This document shows positions 24,168 through 39,933 of a stretch of 64,000 bases of DNA, in pieces. A program made the position numbers and the translations under genes. The notes below the pieces were generated by a model, which made no database searches, had not been told where the DNA came from, and saw nothing but the letters and a program-made list of their open reading frames with translations. This DNA is from Blasia pusilla (lineage: Eukaryota > Marchantiophyta > Marchantiopsida > Blasiales), in contig CM114271.1 of the NCBI GenBank assembly GCA_050084515.1, positions 41,602,001 to 41,666,000 on the forward strand, given 5' to 3'. Each line of letters opens with the position of its first letter. The first letter of the stretch is position 1.

Positions 24168-25368
24168 AGTTTCAATCCATTCGAATTTACTTGCAACTTC
24201 TTCAAAAAAAACTTGCCTCTTGTTCTTGAAGGATAGTCATCATATATGCATGATGTGTCGCAAAGAAACATTCATTTATGAATCTATGAATAGGATGTGT
24301 GACTCTACTTGATCTATGAAGTTGTGGTTCAAAGATAGATGCCTCTAACACCTAACTCAAGCTCTGACTAGTGTCAACAGACTGAATACGTACTCTTCCC
24401 GTCTATGGACTCACAGATTTAACTGACGAATCTAGGACCTCTCCTTATCCTACACTAGTACTTGGGAAATTTGAAGGGAATGTTTGTTGGTTTACAGTCA
24501 TATTCTCCATCTCAACAGACAAGTTTATATATGGAATAGGCTCAAATGGAGCATACCATGACTTTAGCTCATCAAAGACAACATCGCAACTAATAATAAG
24601 TTTCCTAGAGGATGGAATATAGCACTTATATCCCTTCATTCCATCAACATAGCCAATGAATATATCTCTTTCAGATTTGGGGTCTAATTTTTGACGTCTT
24701 TCAGAAGAAACATGAGCATAACAAATACAACCAAATACTTTCAAGAAGGAAAAATCAGGTTTATTTCCTATGAAGACTTCAAATGGAGTCTTATCATGAA
24801 CTCATGTTTTTGGAGTTTGGTTGATTAAGAAGATTGCACACGTTATAGCCTGTACCCAATACACCTCAAGCATCTTCATCTCATTCAACATAGTTCGTGC
24901 CGCCTCAAAAATATGTCGATTCTTCCTCTCAGCCACTCCATTTTGTTGTGGAGTGTAACTGCAAGTCACTTGGCGTTGGATGCCATTCTGAGGTAAATAG
25001 TCATCAAACTCTGTTGAAAGATACTCTCCTCCTCCATCACAACATAATTTCAGGATGTGTTCTCCAAGCTGCTTCTCTACTAGAACTCTAAATCTTTGGA
25101 ACACTAAGAATACCTCTAACTTGGCTTTCATAAAGTATACCCATATATATCTGGAGAAGTCATCAATAAATGAAACAAAGTATTGGCAAGCACTAAGGCT
25201 ATGTTGTGATGGTGTCCACACATCACTATGGATCAACTCCAATATCTTGGATGCTCTTCTACCTTGCTTTGGAAAAGCAAATCAAGCTTGTTTTCCAAAT
25301 TTGCAAGTAGGACATACCTCTAACGTAGTAGGACTCGCAAATTTAGGAAGTCCTATTACTATATTAGA

Positions 25369-25803
25369 TTATGAAAGACTCTGTAATCTTTGAAGATTCA
25401 TATGTCCAATTCTCTTATGCCACACATTTAGATCTATGACTTGTTGGCCAGTTTGACCATACATTGTTGTTTGAATCTCTGGCATAGAAACATCTAATTT
25501 GAACATTCTTCCAGATCTAGTTCCTTTGGCTATAGTAGTCTCGTCATCCATTATTTTAGTGAAACAACCATGTGTGTTAAACTTCACTTGATAACTTTGT
25601 TCTACTATCTGTCCTTCAGAGATCAAGTTTCTTTGCAAAAAATAAGTAGTAACTATATAGAGAGAAGGACTGCGAGAAGGGGCAAGGTGATGATTCTCAA
25701 GGGAGTGGTGAGCACATGCTTTCAGGAAAGTATCAAAAGATACATGCAAATGACGGAATACTTCCACTACAAAAGGAATAAATCCATCAATCATATGTCT
25801 CAC
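25369..25803 (-). pseudogene. Chimeric open frame: LINE C-terminus joined to copia
   Basis: One uninterrupted 144-residue frame joins two unrelated elements. Residues 1 to about 56 (FIPFVVEVFRHLHVSFDTF, then APSRSPSLYIV) are the C-terminal end of the LINE-like reverse transcriptase. From residue 58 (RNLISEGQIVEQSYQVKF) it is the copia gag-pre-integrase region, ending with VWHKRIGHMNLQ. The joint is near 25636. The same LINE segment occurs alone at 11.2-11.4 kb without copia, supporting a secondary junction. Confidence 0.8.
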
Positions 25804-25814
25804 AGCATAATCTC

Positions 25815-28194
<2,380 letters not shown>

Positions 28195-28195
<1 letters not shown>

Positions 28196-30716
28196 TAACT
28201 TTACTCCTTGATTCTTGCTGCAGCTTTGGCTGCCGAACCTTTGGTATGTGCGGCTCGACACACCAAGTCAAAATGTGTTGGATCAGCAACCACCACATCA
28301 CCTAGTGTCCAAAATCCACCTCCAGACATAACAAGATCCACTCTCCAACGAGAGGTTGCTTCTGTGGTTGAAGGTAGGACATGGAGTTGCTCTTGCCCAA
28401 CGGTGTATCTTGCAGTACGAGCCACCGATGCTACCGCCTCTCTAATGACATCTGTGTGGCCGTTCGTTCTCCATCATGTGCACATCGGAGAATATGGATA
28501 CCCTTGGCATCAATGGGATCCCCGCATACACAATTCGATACACCTAACAGAGAAGGATAGGGAAGTCCAAGACGTAACCACAAAGTTGTCAAAAATAAAC
28601 TTCAAGGAAGACAAAATGGAAGAATAAGAGGATTTGCAGTAAGCCACGCCCCCGCTCTAGTACCCACATATGAAAGCATACGAGCTCGATGAGTGTCAGA
28701 GGATGCTTTGGAGAGAATGATGGAAAAGTTTATTTGATGTAGATTCTTGGAGATATGCTCTTGAAGTCGATCAAACCCTTTCGTAATCAATTGATTGAAA
28801 GGGGATACAATTGCTTGTGTAGCAAGAGGAAGCAGAGCTTGAGTAGATATCATTTGTTGTTGAAATAACAAGTCCCCCTCCTCTATATGGGGATATGATC
28901 CATTAAGATAGGTGTATCTCCTAGGAGAAACCTTTAAGCCATAATCACTGCTACCAACGCCTTACTCCCCAAAAAGGATGGGGGAGCATATGCGACTATG
29001 GAGGACAGTCCCACCCCTCCAAAAGAAATAGGCAAGATGGCTGGTCATGAAGCCAAGACACCATCCTCTCCCTCAAAGATATTCGGGCCAAGAAGTTGAC
29101 CAAAAGTTGCCAAGATAGAAGCGTCAAAAGAGGCCGATCGATGTAAGAACCTTGAAGTGGGAGGAAAAGTGCCAAGAAGGTAGGAAGGACGTCGTCGAAA
29201 AAATTGGGAGAGAATCCCATAAGCCACTTGAGAATCCCCTAGATGAGGTAACAAATGAAGCCATTCCACGTCTTTCAAAAGGGCCTCATCCAAGAACTTT
29301 GAGACATAGTCAATGAAGGCAATTGGGACCCCAAGAACCCTAACCCCTTCAATATAGATGGGAAAATCATGAGTAGGTGGGGTGAATGTTGAGGGAATGC
29401 ATAAAGGAGACCATACTCCACATTTACTAGGTTGGACTTTAAGATTTAAGAAAGAGAGTTGCTCCACAAAATGGGTATAAGCAGTAACTACTTCACAAGG
29501 AGGACATATAATGTGAGTGTCATCAGCAATAGAAGGGAAAAGAAAATATGGAAATGCTTGCGCTGATGCTCGAAGGGCACAAAATTGGGCAATGGCAAAG
29601 AGTGGAGGAAAAGGATTTAGACTTTAAGATCACCTTGATATGTGCCACAAGCCGATTGTAGAATACTATATTCCCCATAAGTAGCATGATGAGAATAGAT
29701 AATGGGCGTATCATATGCATAGAAGGAGCGAACAAATGGAATGAGGCTCGCAAGTTGTCCTCCTGCACAACGTAGCTCCTCAAAGATGGCCTCACGAGAA
29801 ACTGAATTGAATGAGTTAGCCACATCGACTTTAATTCCTATCCAATATGGATGAATATCAAGAGTGGAGCGAATCCCATGCACCACAACCTTACAACCTC
29901 CAAGAGCTGCCACTCCAAATTGGTGAGGAAATAAGTGGGCACTAAAGTGAGGACAAAATTGCAAGCATAGGGATCGACTAACCAAGCGGTATAAAACCTC
30001 TCTAATAGCCAAGGGCGCACACTTGAAGGAGGCTTATCCATAGCCAACAAACGACAAGACCCTAAGAGCTTAGAGATAGAGAATGGGAGACGACATGCAG
30101 CCATATGTGCACACACCTTATAAAGAAAGAAAAAGCCACTTGTTGAATCTGTAGGGATAAAGAAATCGTAGAGATGCTAAAAAACCATCCCTGATAGCCC
30201 GCTTGCTGATAGGCGAGGAGTATGGAGAAAAGCCCTTGTGAAAACCTCCAAGTCAAGCTCCAAGTCAAGGTCCGTTGTATAGTCTTCCACAAAAGGTGGA
30301 GCATCGCCACTTGAAGGAGGGTGAAGAGCTTCTAAGAGAGCCACTCTTTCCGCACTTGGAACCGCCGGAGAAAGAGGAAACAATACTCAAGCTACATGTG
30401 AAAACTCACCAACCTGCCCCAAAAGTAGACTTCGTCGAAGACGTTGTTGTATTGAAGGTCTTCCATGGTTGGCATGTTGAGTGGGATAAGCCGCATCTAA
30501 GGCCTTTGCTAGAAGTACATACTCATTTTGAAGATTCTCCCAATCCCCAGAGATAAAGCGTTGAATAAGTGTGGAGGTTTCACGATGACCCGTCACACCA
30601 TCCCTTGGAGGGAGGACTAAAACCCATTGTGGGAAGAGTAATAGGAGATACCAAGCATTGATATATGTGGGATCACGCGCTAACCTTTCTAATGGGAAAC
30701 TTAAAGTGTATTTATA
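28195..30716 (-). pseudogene. LINE-like (non-LTR) reverse transcriptase, frameshifted
   Basis: Going down the minus strand, the pieces give one protein. The N-terminal part (30387-30716) reads DPTYINAWYLLLLFPQWVLV. A linker (30177-30383) has the SAERVALLEALHPP region. Fingers/palm follow: LAIREVLYRLVSRSLCLQF, HQFGVAALGGCKVVVHGIRS, motif A KVDVANSFNSVSREAIFEEL, motif B GTYQGD, motif C SIADDTHIICPP near 29530, then FLNLKVQPSKCGVWSP and VRVLGVPIAF. The thumb region and C-terminal pieces are at 28602-28871 and 28201-28425 (VVADPTHFDLV). Motif C keeps both aspartates. A frameshift immediately after QGD at 29620 and further stops inactivate it. The final C-terminal part continues at 25.64-25.80 kb beyond an insertion. 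I know this reverse-transcriptase family from plant genomes but cannot give a clade name with certainty. Confidence 0.85.
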
Positions 30717-31640
30717 CATGTAGGAGAGAAGTCCTAATAACTATTCTTCCCCTTCCACTCTTCCCACCAAAATAGCATTCATTAACTAAATTCTTAGTTA
30801 ATTTTAATTAATGAAATCATTTTTCTTTTCCATTCAAATTAATTTTCCTTTCCCAAAATATCACATGTGAATTAATTTCATTATTTTTTTAAATAGTGAT
30901 ATTATTCATTTAAAATTTTAAATATAATTTCTGTTTTCCAAAATCATAGAAGAGTAATCACATTTCACCCTTCTAAGTAATTACAATCCTCCATTCAAAT
31001 TTAAATGATATCCCAATCTCCTAAGAAATTTTATCCTTCCATAAAATTTAAACAAAATCTATTCCTTCTTCATTAAATTTATTTTCCCTTTCCATAAAAT
31101 ATAAATTAAGACATAAATTCTAAATTTTTTGTTTTTTATTAGAATTATTCCATTTGATTAATATTTATAACCACCCATTATAATATTAATAAATTATTAC
31201 TTGATTAATTAAAATTTTCTATTCCTCTCGAATCCTTATCTATTTTTATCATTTCTTTCATCTCTCTAATATGAATCAAATAACAAAATTCAAACATGTT
31301 ATCTATTTTGTGCTATTATCCCACTATCTTGTATCTTTGTTTAATTTTATCATTTCTATCCGTCAAATATGATTCAAATTAAAAAAATTCAAACATGTTA
31401 CCTATTTTATACTATTATCTCACTATCTTGTCCTATTATGTATTAAATTAACTAAATGGAAAATTTTATAAATGGAAAATCCATCTTCATTAAATAATCT
31501 AAACTGTATGTATTTAAACATTGTAAATTCTTTCACTTTCTTCCATTTGTCTACTAAATTATATTTTGATTCATTTTTCATTACCCATCTAAGTCACCAA
31601 AATTGAAAACATTCCCTATTTCTCTCTCCTAGATACATGT
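30717..31640. other. Very AT-rich spacer
   Basis: A strongly A/T-rich stretch with many ATTTA and TTAAT runs. No open frame or structured repeat is visible. Confidence 0.6.
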
Positions 31641-31689
31641 AAGTGAAGATGGTCCCCGGCCAAGAAATGGTGAAGATGGTCCTTACAGA

Positions 31690-32430
31690 ACAAGCTTTCT
31701 GATGGTACTTCGAATGGAAGGAACTATGGGAATATCCTTATGGAGCTCGGGCCCGTATTCGCTCTTGCTCCGAAAAGAGGGCAAGCTCATGGGTGGGGGC
31801 TCGTCTTCTCATCTCGGCTTTCCGCATCGCACCACTTACCTACACTACATCGATGCGGTTCCGACTGGGCCTGCCCCAACCATCGGTGTTTGGTTCGACA
31901 TATTGCGAGTGTCGCCGGAGTCGGGATCCGCTTGGTGTTCATTTGGCACGGTCTCTGGTTGGGGGTAAGAGGATAGCCACTCACGATGCAATGCAGGATA
32001 TTATGTTGTCTATTGCTCGGGAGAGTGGCTTCCATGTATAGAGAGAGAGAGACACTACTCCATGCGGGATTCCCTTATTCGTGTTGATCTCTACATGACG
32101 CGGGAGACTGAGGTGGTGGTAGGGGATGTTGTAGTGATGGATCCTACGCGGGAGGCGATGCGAGCCACAAGTGGTGGCACAAGGGAGATTGCTACAAGGA
32201 GCGGCGGCGGCGGCGGTCAAGAAGACCCACATTTATAGTCGACTTCATGACGGATATCGATTTATCCCCCTAGCCATTGAGATGTATGGGGCTATGGGAG
32301 AGAGGGTTTGACTCGTTCCTTACGGATTGCGCGCATCATCTCCAGTCGAGAAATGGGTTGTCCTTAGCCAGTGCGATACTTTATTGTAGGCAACAGGTCT
32401 CCATAGCTTTGCAACGTGCCAAAGGCAAAT
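31690..32430 (+). pseudogene. LINE-like reverse transcriptase, C-terminal fragment (plus strand)
   Basis: This is a second member of the same reverse-transcriptase family, in the opposite orientation. The clearest part is 31793-32041: SWVGARLLISAFRIAP, RFRLGLPQPSVF and a CEC/HL pair resembling a zinc-binding turn. It then reads RIATHDAMQDIMLSIARESG. Further down are the VVVMDPTRE block and a terminal LYCRQQVSIALQRAKGK (about 32370-32430). These are the family's C-terminal blocks in order. Several frame changes and stops separate them. No polymerase palm is present upstream, so it is 5'-truncated, as usual for LINE insertions. Confidence 0.75.
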
Positions 32431-35400
32431 GAACTTTTGTTGTATTTGAGGCGATTAGAGACGCCAACGCTAGAAGCCCACTTAGGAGTAGCCATAGTTC
32501 TCTACATGTTATTGATATTGTCTCTACTATTAATGATTTTGGTCGTTAGTGGAGGAGGTCCTTGGAGGCCGGTATTGGTCTTTGGGTTTTTTTTCTCTCT
32601 ATGGCCCCTCGTTTGTATCCCGATGGATTTCCCATCCAATTTTCTATTTAAGTTTTATATTCGCCCTTACGTCCAGAACGGTTTCATCCACCGGGCGAAT
32701 TGGGCTCTCCAATCAGGGGAGACCCTAAACCCTACAGTCAGCTCCCGGTAGTTTCAGTCCCGGGACCGTTATTTTCCCGGTATTTATATACAGCCAGATG
32801 ATGATTATTTCGAATGGTACTTAATTCCGTCCGGCTATTTGGTACAAACTACAAACAGACCCTCTAATTCCAGTCCGTCTTAAATATTCGGAAAGGACAA
32901 AACGCTATTACGGCCAGGGCATCTCGTGACCCTTTCGCTTTCGAGTTCTCCCTACATGTGAGTGGAGATGAGATGGGACCGGTCATGTTAAGGAAGAAGG
33001 ATGAAGACACATCCATCGGCTAATGGCATGGGAATATGATGGGCAGAGAATGTACGATCACAACCGACAAACAAACATGCATCCATCTAGTCACCATAAT
33101 CATGGGCGCACAAATACGGTATTGTCATCCCGAGAAGAAAGCCGTTGAATAAGGAGTGGGGAAAAAAAAAACCTCCACATGCCAATCCGATAATAAAAAT
33201 GTGACACGGCATGACTTTGGCCCTAAAAGAACCGTCGCATTGCGAAAGCGAAAGTAGTGTGAAGTCCAAGGAGTGTTCTTATCTACTTTCGTGCTCGTGA
33301 TTAGTGGATGAGTGTTACTTGCTTGGTAGTAATAGGCCTTATAGGCAACGTCCGGGGAGAACCGGCGTTACGTGTTGAGCTGGCCGGTAGAATTTGAGAA
33401 TTGCTGTCAGTTACAGGCCAAAAACCGAGGGCTCTGGGAGGGTGTCCTTCGTATTCGTATCTGTTTAGCCGGCTGGAATGAAGAAAACTTTGAAAATTTC
33501 CGCCCGGGTTCGTACGGGTTGTCACGAAAAAACTCCCCGGACCCTGTTATAGGTCCTCGAACATAATGAGAAGATGGTGTCTTTAGCTGGACTACGTAAT
33601 TTCTTCCTTTTTCCATTTTCACAAATCATTCCCAGGATTTGTTTCGTCGAGGGTGGGAGACGAAACCACGCATGTCGCCTCGTGCCCGAATCAGCCATAG
33701 CCCTGAGAGAACAAGCACATGGGTAAAATAATCCTCTCGCTTCCATTTCCATTTTCTCGATGTTTTCATTTTTTCCTTTTTTTTCAGTGTGATCGGTGAT
33801 GATTGTAGACCACACCAGTCTCCCCGTGCTCGCACTGTGCGACAAGCCATGAGACGATGACATAAGGCACATGAGAGTCATCATCACCCATGTGGGGGTG
33901 TGGGTCTACAAGCACTTTGACCAAGAAAAATCGAAGAAAGAAAAACAAACACACGAAAACTTGTGAAGACATGGGCGTGACTCCTGTCAGCTTCTCGCAG
34001 AATCTGGCTCGATCCGGTCTCGAAAGAAGTGACCCCAAAGACGTTGCAGTGTTCTCCTCAAGATCTTGACCAAACTTTGAGATACGCGCCACACCTTTAT
34101 GTGGTGTGGTTTGGCATGGTGATCTTGTGAACTCTTTACTTGCCCAATCATGATGTTTGAAGCGTTTACCGTGGTGGCAAGGTTTTTCTTCTTTTGTTTC
34201 CACGCGAGAACAGCTACGATGTGATTTTTTCTTTTCTTTTTATCTCTTACTTGAAAAATGGAAAAAAATCGGTGTGGTGGAGTTAAAACTTGGAGGGTAT
34301 GTGGATAGATAAATGAGAGGGATGACGTATTGAATTTGGATATTTGAAATTATTTTTTTAAGTAAGTATTCTAGAAACGCAGGTTTTAAAACGGACTCCT
34401 TTGGCGTCCTTTAGACCTTGTGGGAAAAAGTAGACACCGATGTCCTCGAAGTTCGGGTTGTAAATATCATTACTTTTTATTTTTTTATTGTAAAATTTCA
34501 TCTCACGTCACCCTTATCTTATTCTTAAAATTTCCATCCCATTCACTTTTGGGAAGAATAAATAAATACGCCCCTTCTCCAATTTTTGGAAAAAAAAACT
34601 CCCACCACCACGAACCACACACACACACACAAAAGCCGGCACTCCAAACAAATAATTTTCTCCATTTCTCTTCCTTAAGATCCGAGTTCAATTTAAAGTG
34701 TGTTATTTTTTACATTAATGGAGATAAATATTTCAAAAATTTATCGTTATCCATTCCGCATGCGTATTATGAGTATACATACCATTACTAAACCGTTCCT
34801 GATTTTATAACCCAAAGCTCACACTCCACTTCTTCATAAGGGAAATCCTCCATTCCCCTCTCCTATTTTAGGTGTGGAGAGATGCGTTGCCCTCAATTTC
34901 AGAGAAAAACTATCGTTTTCTTTTTCTTGCTCCTCTTCCAAAATTGATCCGTAGAAGTAAAAGTTTGACATGTCAAAAAATTGGAAGGAAAAAAATTGGA
35001 CATGTCTGGAAAATGTGATGGTGTCATAAATATTCTCTATACTAACAAACAAATCAGATTGGATCACTATCCACTAAAAAATTGTCCTTAAAAGAAAAAC
35101 ACATTAGATTTTCTTTTGCAATTTTTGCATAGCTTCTAGATTATTTCTTTCCATAAAACTTCTTATCTTGTCTTGCGTAGGATATCGTGTCGCAATATGA
35201 GAAGAAGAGAACTTCATTCCCTAAGGGCATCTCCTTCTCATGAAAGATACGCTAATTTGGACAATTGGACTTCATTGACATCATCACAACACTTTAGTGA
35301 GAATTATGAGATTTCCTTCATGCAATCATACTAGTACATCATTGGGTCTCTCATGTAGGCCTTTCTTCATTGGATTTTTCTCTTTCTTTATTCAAGATCC

Positions 35401-35607
35401 AAGTATAAAACTTCTTATAATCATTCCAAATTTTGAGAGAGCAACATGAATATTGACAATGAAGAAGGAAGATATTTATTTTTAAGGAGATTGGCAATAA
35501 TATATAATTTTTTCGCTATCTCTATACCTACATGTGCTTTTACTATGTGCATATGTAGTTATTTTGTAATTTCTCGTCTAACATAAGCTCTTATGTAAGG
35601 TTCCATA
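32431..35607. other. Intergenic, nothing recognised
   Basis: A GC-balanced part (about 32.7-34.2 kb) has overlapping open frames on both strands (for example 33522-33887 and 33784-34203 minus), none with a known domain. From 34.2 kb it becomes AT-rich, with a short (CA)n run near 34616-34631. No gene is supported. Confidence 0.45.
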
Positions 35608-35911
35608 TGGAGTCGTAGACAAAGTTCATGTCCGCGGACATGTTCATGTCCATGGATTTACGTCCGTTCTATGGAAGGACTTGTCCATGTGGGCCCCATC
35701 TTCCCCTTCTTTCTCATTCCCCCACTTGCCTACATATACCATACTTCCATGTTTCTTCCTCCCTGTAGCTACCCCCTCTCCCTTCCCCCTTATTGCCCCA
35801 CTCGACCTCGCCCTACTTTCCATCATGTACTATAAGTGTTGGCCACACCCTTTATAATCCATGTCCGTGTATATGTCTAAATTTTTCCGCCCATGTCTTT
35901 TTTTGCAACCA
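35608..35911. mobile_element. MITE-like repeat, copy 1 of 3
   Basis: A non-coding element of about 304 bp that recurs at 51.3 and 55.2 kb. Its ends are loosely inverted: TGGAGTCGTAGACAAAG at the left, and TGGTTGCAAAAAAAGACATG when the right end is read on the other strand. Shared internal marks are 'CATGTCCGCGGACATG', a C-rich centre ending in CCCCACTCG, 'CATGTACTATAAGTG' and 'ATCCATGTCCGTG'. TA flanks both ends, which would fit a TA target duplication, though TA next to the left end recurs in all copies and may be part of the element. Confidence 0.65.
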
Positions 35912-36561
<650 letters not shown>

Positions 36562-36616
36562 CTATAGCCCTGTGGGGTCCCCGTGGACAATAAATCTATT
36601 CATTCATTCATTCATT

Positions 36617-39600
36617 CTCTCTGCCCATAAGCTCTTAGAAGTTTAGAAACTCCTCAAACAAATAAAAAGCCCCTTAGAGTTCAAAAACTCATAATAAGAG
36701 TGTTCTCTCTTCGTCGAGGAGAGGTGATCCGCACTCCTTGTAGAAGAGTCGGTTATGATATAATTCTAAGACTCTAGTAAGTGATATCTTCCCCTTACAT
36801 CCAAGACCAATAAGATTGAATCTACCTCGTCTCTTTCTCATTGGTTATGCAATTACCTTTCTTATATCTTTGTCATGTGTCATGTTATCCATTTGCACTA
36901 TCCTACATGCACCATATATCCTTATCTAAGATTCTCTTACTCGTATCTGCTCCTTATCTTCCACATCATCTCTTTATGCTTATGCAGGCCCCAATCCTCT
37001 TAATCCTTTTGGCCGAATCCTAAATAATGCACTTCTTTACTTAATTATCACTCTAACTTAGTCTCTACTAAATCCTATCTTATTATACATGTATCTCGCA
37101 TATAAGTCATTCACCAACCAATCACTCAAGTAAATCGCGAAACACCTCCACTATACTATTATCATTGATCTCTATTGTGTGAATCGACACCGCCAACTCT
37201 TTTGCAACTATGGAATTGTGCATAAGATGTTGAGTGGTGTGAGTATGTTGCTAATACACATTGACACAACCTCTACAACCTTCATGCGCTTCACCATGTT
37301 TGTCTGTGATCCATTTGTAAACTCCACCACATAGGTATCATATTCCTTATAAGTCTCTCAAAGCTCATTTTCCACGCCTACTAACATTGCTCTTACCCAT
37401 ATTATGTCTAAGACTTCTAATGATGATGAATTAAGATATCAATTTTCAGATGAGCCTTGATTATCGAGAGAAATTTGGATATCAAAGGTTGATTCCTCTC
37501 CTTTTATCCATTAACAAACCCTAAGAAAATAGAAACAAATTTTGCTATTGTCCACACATGTGAGGTGTGAGGGGGCACAAAGCCACATATATAGGAACAA
37601 GATGAACCCGAGGACCATTCCCAACTACTCCATAGGACATGCTTTCTAATTAATTGTTACAACCTTATATCCAAGGGAAGGTTACGGCCCTCTAGGAAGG
37701 TTTTTTTATCTACAATGATGATCACCAACTACCACTTCCTTTCTATTTCTTTGATTATCCCTAAAGCAAATATAATACATCATATAATGCAGATAGAATA
37801 CATCAGTGATTTCATATGCACTTTCAACACGGACTCATATTGGAATCATGTAGCAAGACTTTCTCGCGACATGGCAATGTTCCTCCACATGTGAAAATTA
37901 CACTCTATCTTCCAACATTCATGGCACTAACATGCGACAAGATTGTATGTTTGTTTCCACAAGCCTTGGCATAACACTCATACACTAAATTGGTTGGCCA
38001 TATATGTACCTATGAATTATAACTTCTTCCTTCTTGCCCATACATAGTTATATATATATTGAGACCTAGCATACTATTATGTATGTACTTCCACATTGAC
38101 CATTCATTCATAAACTTTCATTCTCTAACCAGCTTTCTTGACACTCACATGGTGATAATCACCACTCTATGGGAAATAAACCCACCACGCTATTGGTTTT
38201 CCCTTCTCTTCATGTGCTTCATAAAATGTCCAAAGTGCAACCTGAATCCTCTCTCCCTCAACTTGCAATAGCCATATGTCACCCCACAAGATATATTTTA
38301 CGTCCTCTCGTGTTAATCCTACTTGTTTGCCCGCGTAGAGTCACCCATAATTTATCCTTGCATACAAATTTTCCCTTGAATTCCTGACAAATTATAGTCA
38401 CTCTCCATGACATTCAATGCCTTGGCCCCTCAGATCTAGTCTTCAATGATTCTTACAAGGATTTTATAACTTCAAGACGATTATTACTCGACACTCCTAA
38501 TATAAAGCTTCCCATCAAAACTCACCCTCTATCTTATAAAAAAACATACATAAAATTTGATAAATCCCATTGCAATATGATTTTTGGGTACCCTCATAAA
38601 GTGACACTCACTTCTTGATCCCAACCTAATGCTCCATAATATCAACATGACTCTCACCTCCGTCTTTTGCAAGTCGAACACCATGTCAAGGGCCACTCCC
38701 TTCTTATCCTTTTTATATCCTATATTTTTTTCATTCAGGCATTTACCAACATTTATGACACTTCCCTCACCCATTACCCCTATAAACGTCAATAATTGCA
38801 TGCGGCTTTCTAGAACATCATAGCTAGCTAGGCACACTTCACCGTATTGATTTGTAAATCTTTCACACTTCCGCATACAAACATGTCACTCAATTGCACT
38901 TGTGCACCTTCAAGCTTTCCCATGCGCACTATATAGTGTACATGCTTAGGCACCTATAAATATTTTAATATTCTTCCATATATAATCACATTGATGCAAA
39001 ATTCAATGTGTCTTTCTCTTCAAGCAATATCAATTGGAACCCCTTCGATTATGCTCCCTCAATTTCCTGAACATAGAGAGCAAAACTCTCTACGATCGAC
39101 AAACCCCTTCATGCATCACCCAAAAAGAATGTTAATTTCTACACTCAACGTACACACCATTGATCTAAAAATATGTATGATTGGCACACACTTCACAATT
39201 TCATCCTCTATTCCTTTTGATTTCCAATGAAAACCAAATGGAAATTATATCATTATTTGATTATATTGAAAAAAAATCAAGCCAATCCCACCCTTATTGC
39301 AATGGAATTTAGGTCTCTAGCACATCAACATCACCTACCCTATCCTATGTTTGGAAAACTCAACTTGGGAAAGATTAACCTCTCCAAGCCTCTCCTTGGG
39401 GTATGCCCCTCAATCTTAAGGTCCCAACACTCCAAGAAGTCAATCTATGCATACATGTCAACGAACCTTGCACAATAGCTTCCCCAAAAATCAAAAAAAC
39501 TTTTATAAACCTCCAAGAAAATTCCCAAAGGGTGACGTATGCACATGTCACCCTTAGGGTAGATCATCGAGGGAGGCCAACAGATCACTCCACATATAAC

Positions 39601-39680
39601 TACACATATCATTGTCATGCACGTACACATCTCTCCATAATCCACATCGCTAGTCACATGTACATACCAGACACAATACC
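36617..39680. other. AT-rich spacer, nothing recognised
   Basis: Only short, unordered open frames occur. A small 9-bp hairpin (AAGGGTGAC ... GTCACCCTT) lies near 39528-39556. This may be a decayed transposon, but no family motif is readable. Confidence 0.4.
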
Positions 39681-39933
39681 GATCTTCCCCCCAAAATAGC
39701 CATATCAATAGTAATCTTAGTGCACATGTTATTGGATGACCATTGACTCGGCCGACGAGTCACATGATTGACTAAAACCAAAATAAGGAAGTTTTTAGAG
39801 ACGATGTTTTCCACGCAACAACATGTCGCCAACCTCATCCGACATCTCTAGACAAAGTTACACCCAAAAAACTCGTTGACCCTCTATGTCGTCGATGCGG
39901 TAGAACTCTATATATCGGCTAACTAAGATGTGA
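39681..39933. repeat. Direct repeat, possible LTR (left copy)
   Basis: It is clearly related along its whole length to 44610-44873. Shared landmarks are GATCTTCCCCCC/GCTCTTCCTCC, GGTCACATGA/GAGTCACATGA, 'GTCGCCAACCTCATCC', 'AAGTTACACCC', 'GACCCTCTATG' and 'ATCGGCTAACTAAGATGTGA'. The two copies have the same orientation and bracket a minus-strand gag-protease reading frame, so I read them as LTRs. Part of the sequence before it (about 39636-39680) recurs again just after it (about 39968-40015), so the true LTR borders are unclear. Confidence 0.6.

Larger units (their letters stand above)
22650..25635 (-). mobile_element. Ty1/copia retrotransposon, inactivated
   Basis: The element reads on the minus strand in copia order. 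It has a gag-pre-integrase stretch (25369-25632, with VWHKRIGHMNLQ) and an integrase core (24802-25242, with HSDVW, DGGGEY and QNGVAERKNRH, so D, D and E are kept). After that come VFGCICYAH and IFIGYVDGMKGYKCY (24445-24744), a reverse transcriptase (23139-24167), and RNase H (about 22790-23144, SWASKK, VALSSTEAEY, YADNISS). The polyprotein end LRRSIED stops at 22650-22652. In-frame stops at 25369, 25282, 24802, 23907 and 23048, a frame change between 24445 and 24167, and two inverted-copy insertions prove it dead. Gag and the 5' LTR are absent; the upstream edge abuts a LINE fragment. Confidence 0.95.
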
